Source: Actinoallomurus sp963850195 (GTDB taxonomy: Bacteria > Actinomycetota > Actinomycetes > Streptosporangiales > Streptosporangiaceae). From it: a stretch of 64,000 bases of DNA. The translations under genes and the position numbers were made by a program. The notes below the pieces were generated by a model, which searched no databases, was not told the origin of the DNA, and worked only from the letters and a program-made list of their open reading frames with translations. Where the stretch lies: the NCBI GenBank assembly GCA_963850195.1, contig CAWKKD010000005.1:2170001-2234000 (forward strand), in the 5' to 3' direction. Of this stretch, positions 1 through 8,761 are shown piece after piece (position 1 is the stretch's first letter; the number at the start of each line of letters is the position of its first letter).

Positions 1-267
1 TCCGAATGGCCCGAGGCCGAGATCGAGCTGGACGGCGCGTGGACCCTCATGCTCTACACCGACGGGCTCATCGAGGGCCGCGTCGGGGAGGGCCCGGAGC
101 GGCTCGGCACGGAACGGCTGGTCCGGCTCGCCGTACGGGCCCGCGCGGAGGGCCTGTCCGGCGAGCCTCTCATCGACCGCCTCGTCACCGAGGTGGAGAC
201 GCTGAACGGCGAGGCGCTGACCGACGACATGGCCATCGTGATGGTCTCCGGAGAGGCCGACGAGTGA
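1..267 (+). CDS. SpoIIE/RsbU-type PP2C phosphatase, C-terminal fragment
   Basis: The reading frame is open from the left edge to a TGA at 265-267, so only the last 88 residues are present. The sequence LMLYTDGLIEGR followed later by LTDDMAIVMV is the typical C-terminal metal-binding end of SpoIIE/RsbU-family PP2C serine phosphatases, where the late Asp-Asp pair contributes to the metal site. Such proteins dephosphorylate anti-anti-sigma factors in partner-switching pathways. The stop overlaps the GTG start of the histidine kinase (GTGA), so the two are probably co-translated and act in one signalling pathway. The N-terminal sensor region lies outside the window. Confidence 0.85.
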   Translation, partial: SEWPEAEIELDGAWTLMLYTDGLIEGRVGEGPERLGTERLVRLAVRARAEGLSGEPLIDRLVTEVETLNGEALTDDMAIVMVSGEADE

Positions 268-1853
268 CCGGGCCGCCGGCGCGCGAACGCTCCCGGCCGA
301 CTCTGCGTCCGCGGCCGGTGGAGAACACCGCCGCCCTCGGACGCCAGAGCGCGCTGGGCGCCGCCGTCATCGCGCTGGCGCTCGCGATCTCGGCGGCGCT
401 GATCGGCGTGGCCATCCGCGACGGCGGCCGGGCGCGTACCGACCTGCTGGGCCACGTCGACCCGGCGATCCTGGGCGTACAGCGGCTCGGCGACGCGGTG
501 AGCGCGCAGTCCTCGGCCGTACGCGGGTACGCCAGCACGGGTGATCCGGCGCGGCGCGCCGACTACGACCGCGCCGCCGCGGCGGAGACGGCCGCGACCG
601 GCTCCGCGGTCCGCCTGCTGCGCCGCGTCCGGGGTTCCGGGCCCGCCCTCGCCGGGCTGGACACGGTCACGGCCGCGATGACCGCGTGGCGACGGGACCT
701 CGCCGCCCCGGTGTTCGCGCGGGCCGGCGGCACCGACCTGGGCGGCACGCTCGGGCAGGCCGGCGAGCAGCGGTTCGACGCGGTACGCACCGCGCTGGCC
801 GCCGAGCGCGCGCGGCTCGACACGCTGCACGGGCGGACCGCACAGCGCCTGCGCTCGGAGGTCACGGAGCTGTACCGCGCGCTCGCCGCGGGCGGCGGCG
901 TGCTCGTCATCGGCGCGATCGTGCTCACCATGCTGATCCGCAACACGCTGCTGCGTCCCGTCACCGAGCTGACCGGCCGGGTACGCCGGGTGAGCGAGGG
1001 CGAGTTCGGCCACCCGCTGGACGTCACCGGGCCGACCGAGATCGCCGAGCTGGCGGCGCACGTCGACGCGATGCGCGACCACATCCTCAAGGAGTGGCGC
1101 ATGGCCTCCGAGGCGCAGGCCATGCTCGCCGAGCAGACCGCCGAGCTGCGCCGGTCCAACAAGGAGCTGGGCCGGTCCAACGCGGAGCTGGAGCAGTTCG
1201 CCTACGTCGCGAGCCACGACCTGCAGGAGCCGCTGCGCAACATCGCGCGCTTCTGCGAGCTTCTCGAACGCCGCTACTCCGGCGTGCTGGACGAGCGCGG
1301 CAAGCGCTACATCGAGTACGCCGTCGGCGGTGCGACGCGCATGCAGGCGCTCATCGACGACCTGCTGGACTTCTCCCGCGTCGAGCGGAGCGGGCGCGAG
1401 CTGACGACCGTGTCCTGCGACGACGTGATGGACCGGGCCCTGGAGGATCTCGGCCTGGCCCTGTCCGAGAGCGACGCGGGCATCACCCGCGACCCGCTGC
1501 CGGAGGTGACCGGCGACCCGGTCCTGCTCACCCACCTGTTCCAAAACGTCATCGGAAACGCGATCAAATTCCGCCGGGAGGCCCCGCCGCGCGTGCACGT
1601 CGGCGCGCGGCGGGACGGCGACCTGTGGGAGTTCGCGTGCTCCGACAACGGCATCGGCATCGACCCCGCGCAGGCCGACCGGATCTTCCTGGTGTTCCAG
1701 CGGCTGCACCCCAAGGACGACTACACCGGCACCGGCATCGGTCTCGCCCTGTGCCGCAAGATCGTCGAGTACCACGGCGGCCGCATCTGGCTCGACGCCG
1801 AGCACGATGGCATGGGCACCGTGATCCGCTGGACCCTGCCGGCAGCCGCCTAG
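264..1853 (+). CDS. CHASE3-like/HAMP sensor histidine kinase
   Basis: The predicted protein has 529 residues, starting at the GTG that overlaps the upstream stop. A transmembrane helix near residues 31-53, an extracytoplasmic helical CHASE3-like region of about 150 residues and a second helix near 209-230 precede a HAMP linker and a short coiled coil (repeated RRSNKELGRSNAEL pattern). The H-box is YVASHDLQEPLRN with the phospho-acceptor His at about residue 318. The N-box (LFQNVIGNAIKF) and G-boxes (DNGIGI, GTGIGLAL) are intact. This phytochrome-like HisKA class normally signals to a stand-alone Rcp1-like receiver, but none is encoded next door. The overlap with the PP2C gene suggests a joint kinase/phosphatase switch. 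Confidence 0.9.
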   Translation: MTGPPARERSRPTLRPRPVENTAALGRQSALGAAVIALALAISAALIGVAIRDGGRARTDLLGHVDPAILGVQRLGDAVSAQSSAVRGYASTGDPARRADYDRAAAAETAATGSAVRLLRRVRGSGPALAGLDTVTAAMTAWRRDLAAPVFARAGGTDLGGTLGQAGEQRFDAVRTALAAERARLDTLHGRTAQRLRSEVTELYRALAAGGGVLVIGAIVLTMLIRNTLLRPVTELTGRVRRVSEGEFGHPLDVTGPTEIAELAAHVDAMRDHILKEWRMASEAQAMLAEQTAELRRSNKELGRSNAELEQFAYVASHDLQEPLRNIARFCELLERRYSGVLDERGKRYIEYAVGGATRMQALIDDLLDFSRVERSGRELTTVSCDDVMDRALEDLGLALSESDAGITRDPLPEVTGDPVLLTHLFQNVIGNAIKFRREAPPRVHVGARRDGDLWEFACSDNGIGIDPAQADRIFLVFQRLHPKDDYTGTGIGLALCRKIVEYHGGRIWLDAEHDGMGTVIRWTLPAAA

Positions 1854-1863
1854 AATTCCGTGA

Positions 1864-2229
1864 ATGCGAGACAACCGGCGGCTCACCCCCGCCATCGTCG
1901 GCGCCGGTGACCTCGTGCTCACCATGGAGGAACGCCACCGCGAGGCGATCCTGTCCGGCAGCCCGGAGGCGCGTGACAAGACGTTCGCGCTGCGGGAGTT
2001 CGCCCGGCTGGTCGGCCGTGAGAGCCCGCCGGAAGGCGCCGACCTCGCGGTACGGGCCCGCGCGCTGTACGCCTCCGCCGTGCGCGACCGCAGCGCGCTG
2101 CCCTGGCCCGGCGTCGACGACGTCCCCGATCCGTACGGCGGCCCGGTCGAGGGCTACCACGCGTGCGCCGCGCTCCTGCTCGCCGAGGTCGGCACGCTCC
2201 TGCGCCCGCTGCTCGGCGTCCCCGACTAG
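1864..2229 (+). CDS. N-terminally truncated low-molecular-weight protein tyrosine phosphatase-like protein
   Basis: The 121 residues match the C-terminal two thirds of actinobacterial LMW tyrosine phosphatases: RRLTPAIVGAGDLVLTMEERHREA, then TFALREFARL, then DDVPDPYGGP with the general-acid Asp. The catalytic N-terminal P-loop (C-X5-R) that should lie about 70 residues earlier is missing. The space upstream is occupied by the kinase gene, whose stop lies 10 bases before this ATG. No strong Shine-Dalgarno sequence is visible. It is either a remnant or a non-catalytic phosphoprotein-binding derivative. Its 3' end overlaps the convergent ABC exporter gene by 4 bases. Confidence 0.7.
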   Translation: MRDNRRLTPAIVGAGDLVLTMEERHREAILSGSPEARDKTFALREFARLVGRESPPEGADLAVRARALYASAVRDRSALPWPGVDDVPDPYGGPVEGYHACAALLLAEVGTLLRPLLGVPD

Positions 2230-4034
2230 ACGGGGCCTCCGCTGCGGACCGACGTCCCGCCGTGCCAGGACGCCCAGAGCGCGGCGTAGGAGCCGCCCTC
2301 GGCGATCAGGTCGTCGTGGGCGCCGAGCTCGGAGATCCGGCCGTCCTCGACGACCGCGACCCGGTCGGCATCGTGGGCGGTGTGCAGGCGGTGCGCGATG
2401 GCCACGACCGTACGGCCCTCCAGGACCGCCGACAGCGTGCGCTCCAGGTGGCGCGCCGCACGCGGGTCGAGGAGGGAGGTCGCCTCGTCGAGCACCAGCG
2501 TGTGCGGGTCGGCCAGGACGAGCCGGGCCAACGCGAGCTGCTGTGCGCGCGCCGGGGACAGCGTCAGGCCACCCGCGCCGACCGCGGTGTCCAGGCCGTC
2601 CGGCAGCTCCATGACCCAGCCGGCCTCGACCGCCGCGAGGGCGTCCGCCACCTCCGCGTCGCCCGCGTCCGGCCGCGCCATCACGAGGTTGTCGCGGACC
2701 GTGCCCTTGAACACGTGGTGCTCCTGGGTGACCAGGGCGACGTGGCCGCGCAGCTTCTCCAGTGGCAGGGCGGCGAGCGGGACCCCGCCGACCTCTACCG
2801 TGCCGGCGCGCGGCCGCAGGATGCCCGCGATCAGGCGGCCCAGCGTGGACTTGCCGGCGCCGCTCGGGCCGACCATCGCGAGCCGCTCTCCCGGGCGTAG
2901 CCGCAGGTCGACGCCGTGCAGCACGTCGTGGCCCTCGCGGTAGGCATAGCGGACGCCGTCGGCGACGATCCGCTCATCGTCGGGCCGTGGCGCGCCCTCG
3001 CCGCGGTCCACGTGCGCCTCGGACACGCCGAGCAGGCGCGCCAGCGACGCGCTGCCGACCTGGAGCTCGTCGATCCACGAGAGGAGCCGGTCGAGCGGGT
3101 CGACGAGCTGCTGTACGTAGAGGGTCGCGGCCGTGACCTGCGCGAGGGAGGCCAGGTCGGCGCGGTAGAGCAGGCCGCCGACCAGCAGCGTCGCCACCAC
3201 CGGCAGGACGTAGCCGATCTCGACCATCGGGAACCAGACGGTCCGCAGCCCCAGCGTGTAGCGCTCGGCCTTCCACGCAGCCGCGATGTCGGCGTCCGTA
3301 CGCGCGACGCGGCGCCGCTCCAGCCGCAGGGCCTCGACCGTACGCGCGCCCTCGACCGTCTCGGTGAGCCCGGCGGTGACGCCGCCCCACGCGGCGTTCT
3401 CCCACAAGTAGCCGTCGCGGGCCCGTGCCAGGTACCACTTCGTGCCGGCCCACAGCAGCGGCACACCGATCAGGCACGGCAGCGCCGTCAGCGGCCCGAC
3501 CAGCACCAGCGCGCCGATCGCGAACGCGCCCGTCACCATCGCGATCAGCGTCTCCGGGACCGCGTGCCGGACGCTGCGCGACAGGGCGTCCACGTCACGG
3601 GAGGTCCGCGTGATCAGGTCGCCCGTACCGGCCCGCTCCACCGTCGACAGCGGCAGCTCCAGGACCCGGTCGACGAACTCCTCGCGCAGGCGGGCCAGGA
3701 CCTTCTCGCCGAGCCGCGCCGACGCGTACACGGCGTACCGCATCAGCACGCCCTGCGCCGCGATGAACCCCCCGATGCCGATCGCGATCTCGTCGACGGA
3801 GCGATGCGTCGCGTGGTGGCGCACGTCCTCGACGAGGTTGCCGAGCAGGCGCGGCGCGACCAGCCCGGCGATCGCCGCGAGGCCGTGCAGCGCCAGCGCC
3901 ACGGACAGCTCGCGCGGGTACGCGAGCGCCAGCCGCCGCGCGTACGCGCGGACCTGGGCCGCGGTCGCGATCGGCAGGATCGTCCGCCCGCCGGTCGGCG
4001 TCACGCCTCCCAGCGCCTCCGCGTCCTCGCTCAC
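2226..4034 (-). CDS. ABC exporter half-transporter, subunit with intact Walker motifs and degenerate signature
   Basis: The GTG at 4034 overlaps the stop of the partner gene (GTGA) and gives a 602-residue type IV ABC exporter. An N-terminal six-helix membrane domain is followed by a nucleotide-binding domain. Walker A (GPSGAGKSTLG), Walker B (TLVLDEAT) and the H-loop (AIAHRLHT) are canonical. The ABC signature reads LSPARAQQLALARL instead of LSGGQ. The partner (4031-5725) shows the opposite pattern, so the heterodimer would have one consensus and one degenerate ATP site. Substrate unknown; lipid, peptide or drug export is possible. A longer upstream reading (to 4178) overlaps the partner and is not supported. 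Confidence 0.9.
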   Translation of the reverse strand: MSEDAEALGGVTPTGGRTILPIATAAQVRAYARRLALAYPRELSVALALHGLAAIAGLVAPRLLGNLVEDVRHHATHRSVDEIAIGIGGFIAAQGVLMRYAVYASARLGEKVLARLREEFVDRVLELPLSTVERAGTGDLITRTSRDVDALSRSVRHAVPETLIAMVTGAFAIGALVLVGPLTALPCLIGVPLLWAGTKWYLARARDGYLWENAAWGGVTAGLTETVEGARTVEALRLERRRVARTDADIAAAWKAERYTLGLRTVWFPMVEIGYVLPVVATLLVGGLLYRADLASLAQVTAATLYVQQLVDPLDRLLSWIDELQVGSASLARLLGVSEAHVDRGEGAPRPDDERIVADGVRYAYREGHDVLHGVDLRLRPGERLAMVGPSGAGKSTLGRLIAGILRPRAGTVEVGGVPLAALPLEKLRGHVALVTQEHHVFKGTVRDNLVMARPDAGDAEVADALAAVEAGWVMELPDGLDTAVGAGGLTLSPARAQQLALARLVLADPHTLVLDEATSLLDPRAARHLERTLSAVLEGRTVVAIAHRLHTAHDADRVAVVEDGRISELGAHDDLIAEGGSYAALWASWHGGTSVRSGGPV

Positions 4035-5725
4035 TGGTCGTCCTCCCTCGTCACGGTCGTGGCATAGCCGGGCGCCGTGGCCAGCAGCTCGCGGTGCGGG
4101 CCCGCCGCCGTGACCCGGCCGTCCTCGATGAAGGCCACCTCGTCGGCGTGGTCGAGCACGAGCGGGCTGGTCGTGCACACCACCGTCGTACGGCCGCGCC
4201 GGAACTCCGCAAGGCGTCCCGCGATCCGCGCCTCGGTGTGCGCGTCGACCGCCGAGGTCGGCTCCACCAGCACGAGCACCTCCGGGTCGGCGACGAGCGC
4301 ACGGACCAGCCGCAGCCGCTGCTGCTGGCCGCCGGAGAACTCCCTGCCCGCCTCCGCGACCGTGGTGCGCAGGCCGTCCGGCAGGTCGTCGGCGATGTCC
4401 GCGGCGCAGGCCGCGCGCAGCGCCGCCGTCACGGCCTCGTCCCCGGCCACGCCCGCGCCGAGCTCGTCGACGAGGACTCCGGAGAAGAGCCGCGCGTCGT
4501 TGTCGGCGACCAGGACCGTCTCGCGTACGTACGACAGCGGAAGGTCGCGCAGCGGTACCCCGCCCCAGGTGACCGCGCTGTCGGTGAAGCGTCCGAGCCG
4601 GTCGGCGATGGCCTGGGCGTCCTCCGGCGACGACGCGGCGATCGCGGTGAGCCGCCCCGTCCGTACGGTGAGGCCGGACGCCTCGTCGACGAGGTCACCG
4701 CCGTTCCCGTGGGTGGTCCCTTCGTCGGCGGGCTCGGGCTCCAGTGCGAGGATCCGGATGACGCGGCGCGCCGCGACCAGCGCCTTGGTGATCCGGTCCG
4801 CCGCCTCGGTCAGCGTACGGATCGGCTCGACGAGGAAGACCGCGTAGCCGTAGAACGAAACGAGCTGGCCGATCGTGATCTGCCCGGCGAGCGCGAACCG
4901 CGCGCCGATCCAGGTGACCAGCGCGATCAGGAGCCCCGGCAGGAGCACCTGCGCGCCCTCCAGGAACGACTCGGTGCGCGCCACGCGTACCCCGGCGGCG
5001 CGTACGGCCTGGGACTCCTCGCGGTAGCGGCCGGCGAAGACGTGCTCGCCGCCGATCCCCCGCAGGACCCGCAGGCCGGACACGATGTCGCTCGACCGGG
5101 TGGTCAGCTCGCCCTGCAGCTCACGCTGCTGCTGCTGGTGGCGGTGGAGCGGACGGAGCATCGGGCCGACGATGGCCGCCAGTAAGGGCACGCCCACCAG
5201 GACGATCAGGCCCAGCGGCAGGGACGTGGCCAACAGGATCACCCCGACCAGGGCGATCGCCACGACCGATCCCGTGGCCCGCGCGGTGATCTCCAGCGAG
5301 CCGCCGATGTGGGAGACGTCCGCGATGCCCACGCTGACGATCTCGCCGGTGGCGAGCCGTTTGGGCAGCGTCGCGCCGAGGCGTACGGCCTGCCGGGTGG
5401 TGACCTGGATGGTGCGGAACGCCCCGCCCAGCCAGTTGGTGACCGCGAACCGGTGCCGCATCACGCCGGAGAGCGCCTGCACCAGGCCGAGCAGGAGCAG
5501 GACCCCCGACCACAGCAGGAGCGCGTTGGTGTCGCCGCCGGAGACGCCGGCGTCGATGGCGCGGCCGATCGTGGCCGGCATCAGCGCCTGGGTGACCATC
5601 CAGAGGACGCCGAAGCCGAGACCGCCGGCCATCGTGCGCTTCTGGACGAGCGCCGACCACAGCAGGTAGCGGGCAGGCGACCGTTGATCGGGCATGCCGG
5701 GATCAGGTACGGGAAATGAGCGCAT
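4031..5725 (-). CDS. ABC exporter half-transporter, degenerate ATPase subunit
   Basis: Start ATG 5725 gives 564 residues beginning MRSFPVPDPGMPDQRSP, which resembles family N-termini better than the GTG at 5779. A six-helix membrane domain precedes an ATPase domain with a good signature (FSGGQQQRLRLVRAL). The Walker A region reads RLTAIAASSPEDAQA with no GxxGxGKS. Walker B is VLVLVEPTS, with Val for the Asp, and the H-loop His is replaced (CTTSPL). These losses are confined to the ATP site that the partner does not rescue. It lies 63 bases downstream of the peptide importer genes on the same strand and could be read through with them. Confidence 0.9.
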   Translation of the reverse strand: MRSFPVPDPGMPDQRSPARYLLWSALVQKRTMAGGLGFGVLWMVTQALMPATIGRAIDAGVSGGDTNALLLWSGVLLLLGLVQALSGVMRHRFAVTNWLGGAFRTIQVTTRQAVRLGATLPKRLATGEIVSVGIADVSHIGGSLEITARATGSVVAIALVGVILLATSLPLGLIVLVGVPLLAAIVGPMLRPLHRHQQQQRELQGELTTRSSDIVSGLRVLRGIGGEHVFAGRYREESQAVRAAGVRVARTESFLEGAQVLLPGLLIALVTWIGARFALAGQITIGQLVSFYGYAVFLVEPIRTLTEAADRITKALVAARRVIRILALEPEPADEGTTHGNGGDLVDEASGLTVRTGRLTAIAASSPEDAQAIADRLGRFTDSAVTWGGVPLRDLPLSYVRETVLVADNDARLFSGVLVDELGAGVAGDEAVTAALRAACAADIADDLPDGLRTTVAEAGREFSGGQQQRLRLVRALVADPEVLVLVEPTSAVDAHTEARIAGRLAEFRRGRTTVVCTTSPLVLDHADEVAFIEDGRVTAAGPHRELLATAPGYATTVTREDDQ

Positions 5726-5788
5726 AGGAACACCAAGGCCGAACGACCGGGAACTAGCTGGCCTTCCGACGTTACCCACGCCAGGTGA

Positions 5789-6784
5789 TCACCCGCGAAC
5801 GGTTTTTTCCTCCGCGAAGTGGCACGCGCTCGGGTGCGGCGAACCGGAATCCGGCCGCGACGTCAGCGCGGGTTCCTCGGTGGCGCAGACGTCCTCGGCC
5901 TTCCAGCAGCGGGTGCGGAACCGGCAGCCGGACGGAGGGTCCGTCGGGCTCGGGACGTCGCCCTCGAGCACGATCTGCGTGCCGCGGCGCGTCGGGTCCG
6001 GTACGGGCACCGCGGACAGCAGGGCCTGCGTGTACGGGTGCGTCGGATGGTCGTAGATCTGCTCCTCGTCGCCGATCTCGACGATCTTCCCGAGGTACAT
6101 CACCGCGACGCGGTCGGAGATGTGACGTACGACCGCGAGGTCGTGCGCGATGAAGACATAGGACAGGCCGAACTCCCGCTGTAGGTCCGCGAGGAGGTTC
6201 ATGACCTGGGCCTGGACCGACACGTCGAGCGCGGAGACCGGCTCGTCGCAGATGATGACGTCGGGGCGGAGCGCGAGGGCGCGAGCGATCCCGACCCGCT
6301 GCCGCTGACCGCCGGAGAACTGGTGCGGGTAGCGGTTGACGTGGTCCGGGTCCAGCCCGACGATCTCCAGCAGCTCCCGCACGCGGTTGCGGCGGCCGCC
6401 CTCCGGATCGCCGTGGACCGCGAACGGCTCCCCCACGATGTCGCCGACGGTCATCCGCGGGTTGAGCGAGGTGTACGGGTCCTGCATGACGAGCTGCATG
6501 CGGCGGCGCATCCGGCGCAGCTCCTGGCGCGACAGGCCGAACACGTCGCGGTCCTCGAAGCGCACCGTGCCCGACGTCGGCCGCTCGGCCGCCATCAGCA
6601 GGCGGGCGAGCGTGCTCTTGCCGCAGCCCGACTCCCCGACCAGGCCGAGCGTCTCGCCGCGCCGCAGCGCGAAGGACACACCGTCGACCGCCTTGACCTG
6701 TCCGACCTGGTGCTGGAACACCACGCCCTGGGTGAGCGGGAAGTGCTTGACCAGGTTCTCGACCTGGAGGATCTCCTCAGCCAC
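5789..6784 (-). CDS. Oligopeptide/dipeptide ABC importer ATP-binding protein (DppF/OppF type)
   Basis: The GTG start at 6784 overlaps the end of the DppD-type gene by 8 bases and yields 331 residues. Walker A is GESGCGKST, the signature is FSGGQRQRVGIARAL, Walker B is VIICDEPVSALD, and the C-terminal oligopeptide-transporter extension has GCRFRTRC and HPSACH. It pairs with the adjacent DppD-type ATPase to energise peptide uptake across the membrane. A longer frame extending to 7108 is only a shadow inside the neighbour. Last gene of the five-gene importer operon. Confidence 0.93.
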   Translation of the reverse strand: MAEEILQVENLVKHFPLTQGVVFQHQVGQVKAVDGVSFALRRGETLGLVGESGCGKSTLARLLMAAERPTSGTVRFEDRDVFGLSRQELRRMRRRMQLVMQDPYTSLNPRMTVGDIVGEPFAVHGDPEGGRRNRVRELLEIVGLDPDHVNRYPHQFSGGQRQRVGIARALALRPDVIICDEPVSALDVSVQAQVMNLLADLQREFGLSYVFIAHDLAVVRHISDRVAVMYLGKIVEIGDEEQIYDHPTHPYTQALLSAVPVPDPTRRGTQIVLEGDVPSPTDPPSGCRFRTRCWKAEDVCATEEPALTSRPDSGSPHPSACHFAEEKTVRG

Positions 6785-7778
6785 CGACGACCTCCTCGGC
6801 GTAGTGGCAGGCGCTGCGATGCTCCGGCGCGACGGTGCGCAGCTCGGGCACGTCGGTCGCGCAGTGCTCCCGCACGCGCGGGCAGCGGGGGTGGAACGGG
6901 CAGCCCGACGGGATCGCGGACGGGTTCGGTGGCGCCCCGGCGATCGGGGTGAGCGCGGCGCCGCGCACGTCGACGCGCGGCACCGAGGCGAGCAGGCCCT
7001 CGGCGTACGGGTGGGCGGGCCGCGCGTACAGGTCCTTGACCTGCGCCTCCTCGACGACGCGGCCGGCGTACATGAGCACGATGCGGTCCGCGACGTCGGC
7101 GACCACACCGAGGTCGTGGGTGATCAGGATGAGGCCCATCGCCATCTCGGCCTGCAGCTCCGCGAGAAGCTTCATGATCTGGGCCTGCACGGTGACATCG
7201 AGGGCCGTGGTCGGCTCGTCGGCGATCAGCACGTCGGGTTCGAGCGCGAGCGCCATGGCGATCATCACGCGCTGCCGCATTCCGCCGGAGAACTGGTGCG
7301 GGAAGTCGCCGGCGCGCGAGGCCGCCGACGGGATCCGTACGCGGTCCATCAGCTCGACCGCGGAACGCCGCGCGTCGCGGCGCGAGGCCTTGCGGTGCAC
7401 GACCAGCATCTCGGCGATCTGGTCGCCGACCCGGTGCACCGGGTTCAGCGCCGAGAGCGCGTCCTGGAAGATCATCGCGATCTTCGCGCCCCGGTACGTG
7501 CGCCGCTCCCGCTCCGGGAGGCCGAGCAGCTCGGTGCCGCGGAACCGTACGGCGCCCTTGGTCACGCGCGCGGGCGGTGTGTCGAGGATGCCCATCACGG
7601 CCTGGGCTGCGACGCTCTTGCCCGACCCTGACTCACCGAGGATCGCGAGCGTCTCGCCCTCCTCGATGGAGTACGACAGGCCGTTCACGGCCTTGACCGC
7701 CGCGCCGCGCGAGCGGAACTCCACGTGCAGGTCCTCGACCGCGAGCAGCGGTTCCATGGCCCCCCTGTCGTCGCTCAT
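6777..7778 (-). CDS. Oligopeptide/dipeptide ABC importer ATP-binding protein (DppD/OppD type)
   Basis: ATG 7778 overlaps the stop of the upstream permease (ATGA) and gives 333 residues. It shows Walker A GESGSGKSVAA, signature FSGGMRQRVMIAMAL and Walker B VLIADEPTTALD. The C-terminal oligo_HPY-type domain carries GCPFHPRCPRVREHC. It is the second ATPase of the importer, presumably heterodimeric with the 5789-6784 product. Tight overlaps on both sides show translational coupling. Confidence 0.93.
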   Translation of the reverse strand: MSDDRGAMEPLLAVEDLHVEFRSRGAAVKAVNGLSYSIEEGETLAILGESGSGKSVAAQAVMGILDTPPARVTKGAVRFRGTELLGLPERERRTYRGAKIAMIFQDALSALNPVHRVGDQIAEMLVVHRKASRRDARRSAVELMDRVRIPSAASRAGDFPHQFSGGMRQRVMIAMALALEPDVLIADEPTTALDVTVQAQIMKLLAELQAEMAMGLILITHDLGVVADVADRIVLMYAGRVVEEAQVKDLYARPAHPYAEGLLASVPRVDVRGAALTPIAGAPPNPSAIPSGCPFHPRCPRVREHCATDVPELRTVAPEHRSACHYAEEVVGG

Positions 7779-8701
7779 CGCAGCTTCGGGTCCAGGGCGT
7801 CCCGTACGGCGTCGCCGAGCAGGAGGAAGCTCAGCACGGTCGCGGTCAGGAACACACCGGGATAGATGAGGAGGTACGGGTAGTCGGTGAAGATCTCCTG
7901 CGCCTGGCTGAGCTGGAGCCCCCACGACACCGTCGGGTACTGCAGGCCGACGCCGAGGTAGTCGAGCGTGGCCTCGTACCCGATCACGACACCGACGTTC
8001 AGCATCGCGTACACGAACACCGGCGCGACCGCGTTCGGCAGGATGTGGCGCGTCATGATGCGCAGGTCACCGGCGCCGAGCATGCGCGCGGCCTGCACGT
8101 AGTCGGCGTCGCGCACGGACAGCGCCTGGCCGCGCATCAGCCGCGTCATCGTCGGCCACCAGAGCAGCCCGAGCACGAGCGACTCGGTCCAGATCCCGTG
8201 TGAGGGGAACGCGGTGAGGATGACCAGCGCGCCCAGAATGAGCGGCAGGCCGAAGAAGATGTCGGTGATGCGGGACAGCAGCGCGTCGAGGAGCCGGCCG
8301 TAGTAGCCGGACAGGGAGCCGAGCGTGATCGCCAGCGTGAGCCCGATCCCGGTCACGACGAAGCCGACCACGATCGGGGCGCGCGTGCCGTGCACGATCT
8401 GCGCCCAGTAGTCGCAGCCGTGGCTGTCGGTCCCGAACGGGTGGGCGCCACCGGCGAGCGGGTTCCACGACGAGGGCCGCAGCTTGGCCTGCCGGACGTC
8501 GCAGCCGCCGTTGGGCCCGCGGTCGGTGAACAACGACGGGAAGGCGGCCAGCAGGCCCATGAAGCCCAGGATCGCCACCGCGATCCAGAACGTCACGCGC
8601 CGGCCCAGCTCGCGCCACGCGTCACCCCACAGCGACGCGGACGCGCCGGTGACCGTGGAGCCGGTCTGCGCGGTCGCGGCGACCTCGCTCGTCTCACTCA
8701 T
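7775..8701 (-). CDS. Peptide ABC importer permease (DppC/OppC type)
   Basis: A 308-residue permease with a cytoplasmic N-terminus, a first helix near residues 38-58, and the conserved inner-membrane component domain containing the EAA-type loop (RMLGAGDLRIMTRHILPNAVAP). It starts at ATG 8701 behind a strong Shine-Dalgarno (AAGGAGGG). A periplasmic-facing cysteine pair lies near GGCDVRQ and GCDYWAQ, as in other OppC-like proteins of this class. It forms the translocation channel with the DppB-type permease encoded 60 bases upstream. Confidence 0.92.
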   Translation of the reverse strand: MSETSEVAATAQTGSTVTGASASLWGDAWRELGRRVTFWIAVAILGFMGLLAAFPSLFTDRGPNGGCDVRQAKLRPSSWNPLAGGAHPFGTDSHGCDYWAQIVHGTRAPIVVGFVVTGIGLTLAITLGSLSGYYGRLLDALLSRITDIFFGLPLILGALVILTAFPSHGIWTESLVLGLLWWPTMTRLMRGQALSVRDADYVQAARMLGAGDLRIMTRHILPNAVAPVFVYAMLNVGVVIGYEATLDYLGVGLQYPTVSWGLQLSQAQEIFTDYPYLLIYPGVFLTATVLSFLLLGDAVRDALDPKLR

Positions 8702-8761
8702 GAGCCCTCCTTCGTCGGAGGAGTGACCAGGACGCCGCGTTCTCCGATTCCCTCGCTCCGC

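Noticed and set aside
54..1979. 641-residue open frame on the minus strand opposite the histidine kinase
   Set aside because: Low-complexity shadow of a GC-rich gene; no family motifs and no start signal, while the plus-strand kinase has complete motifs.
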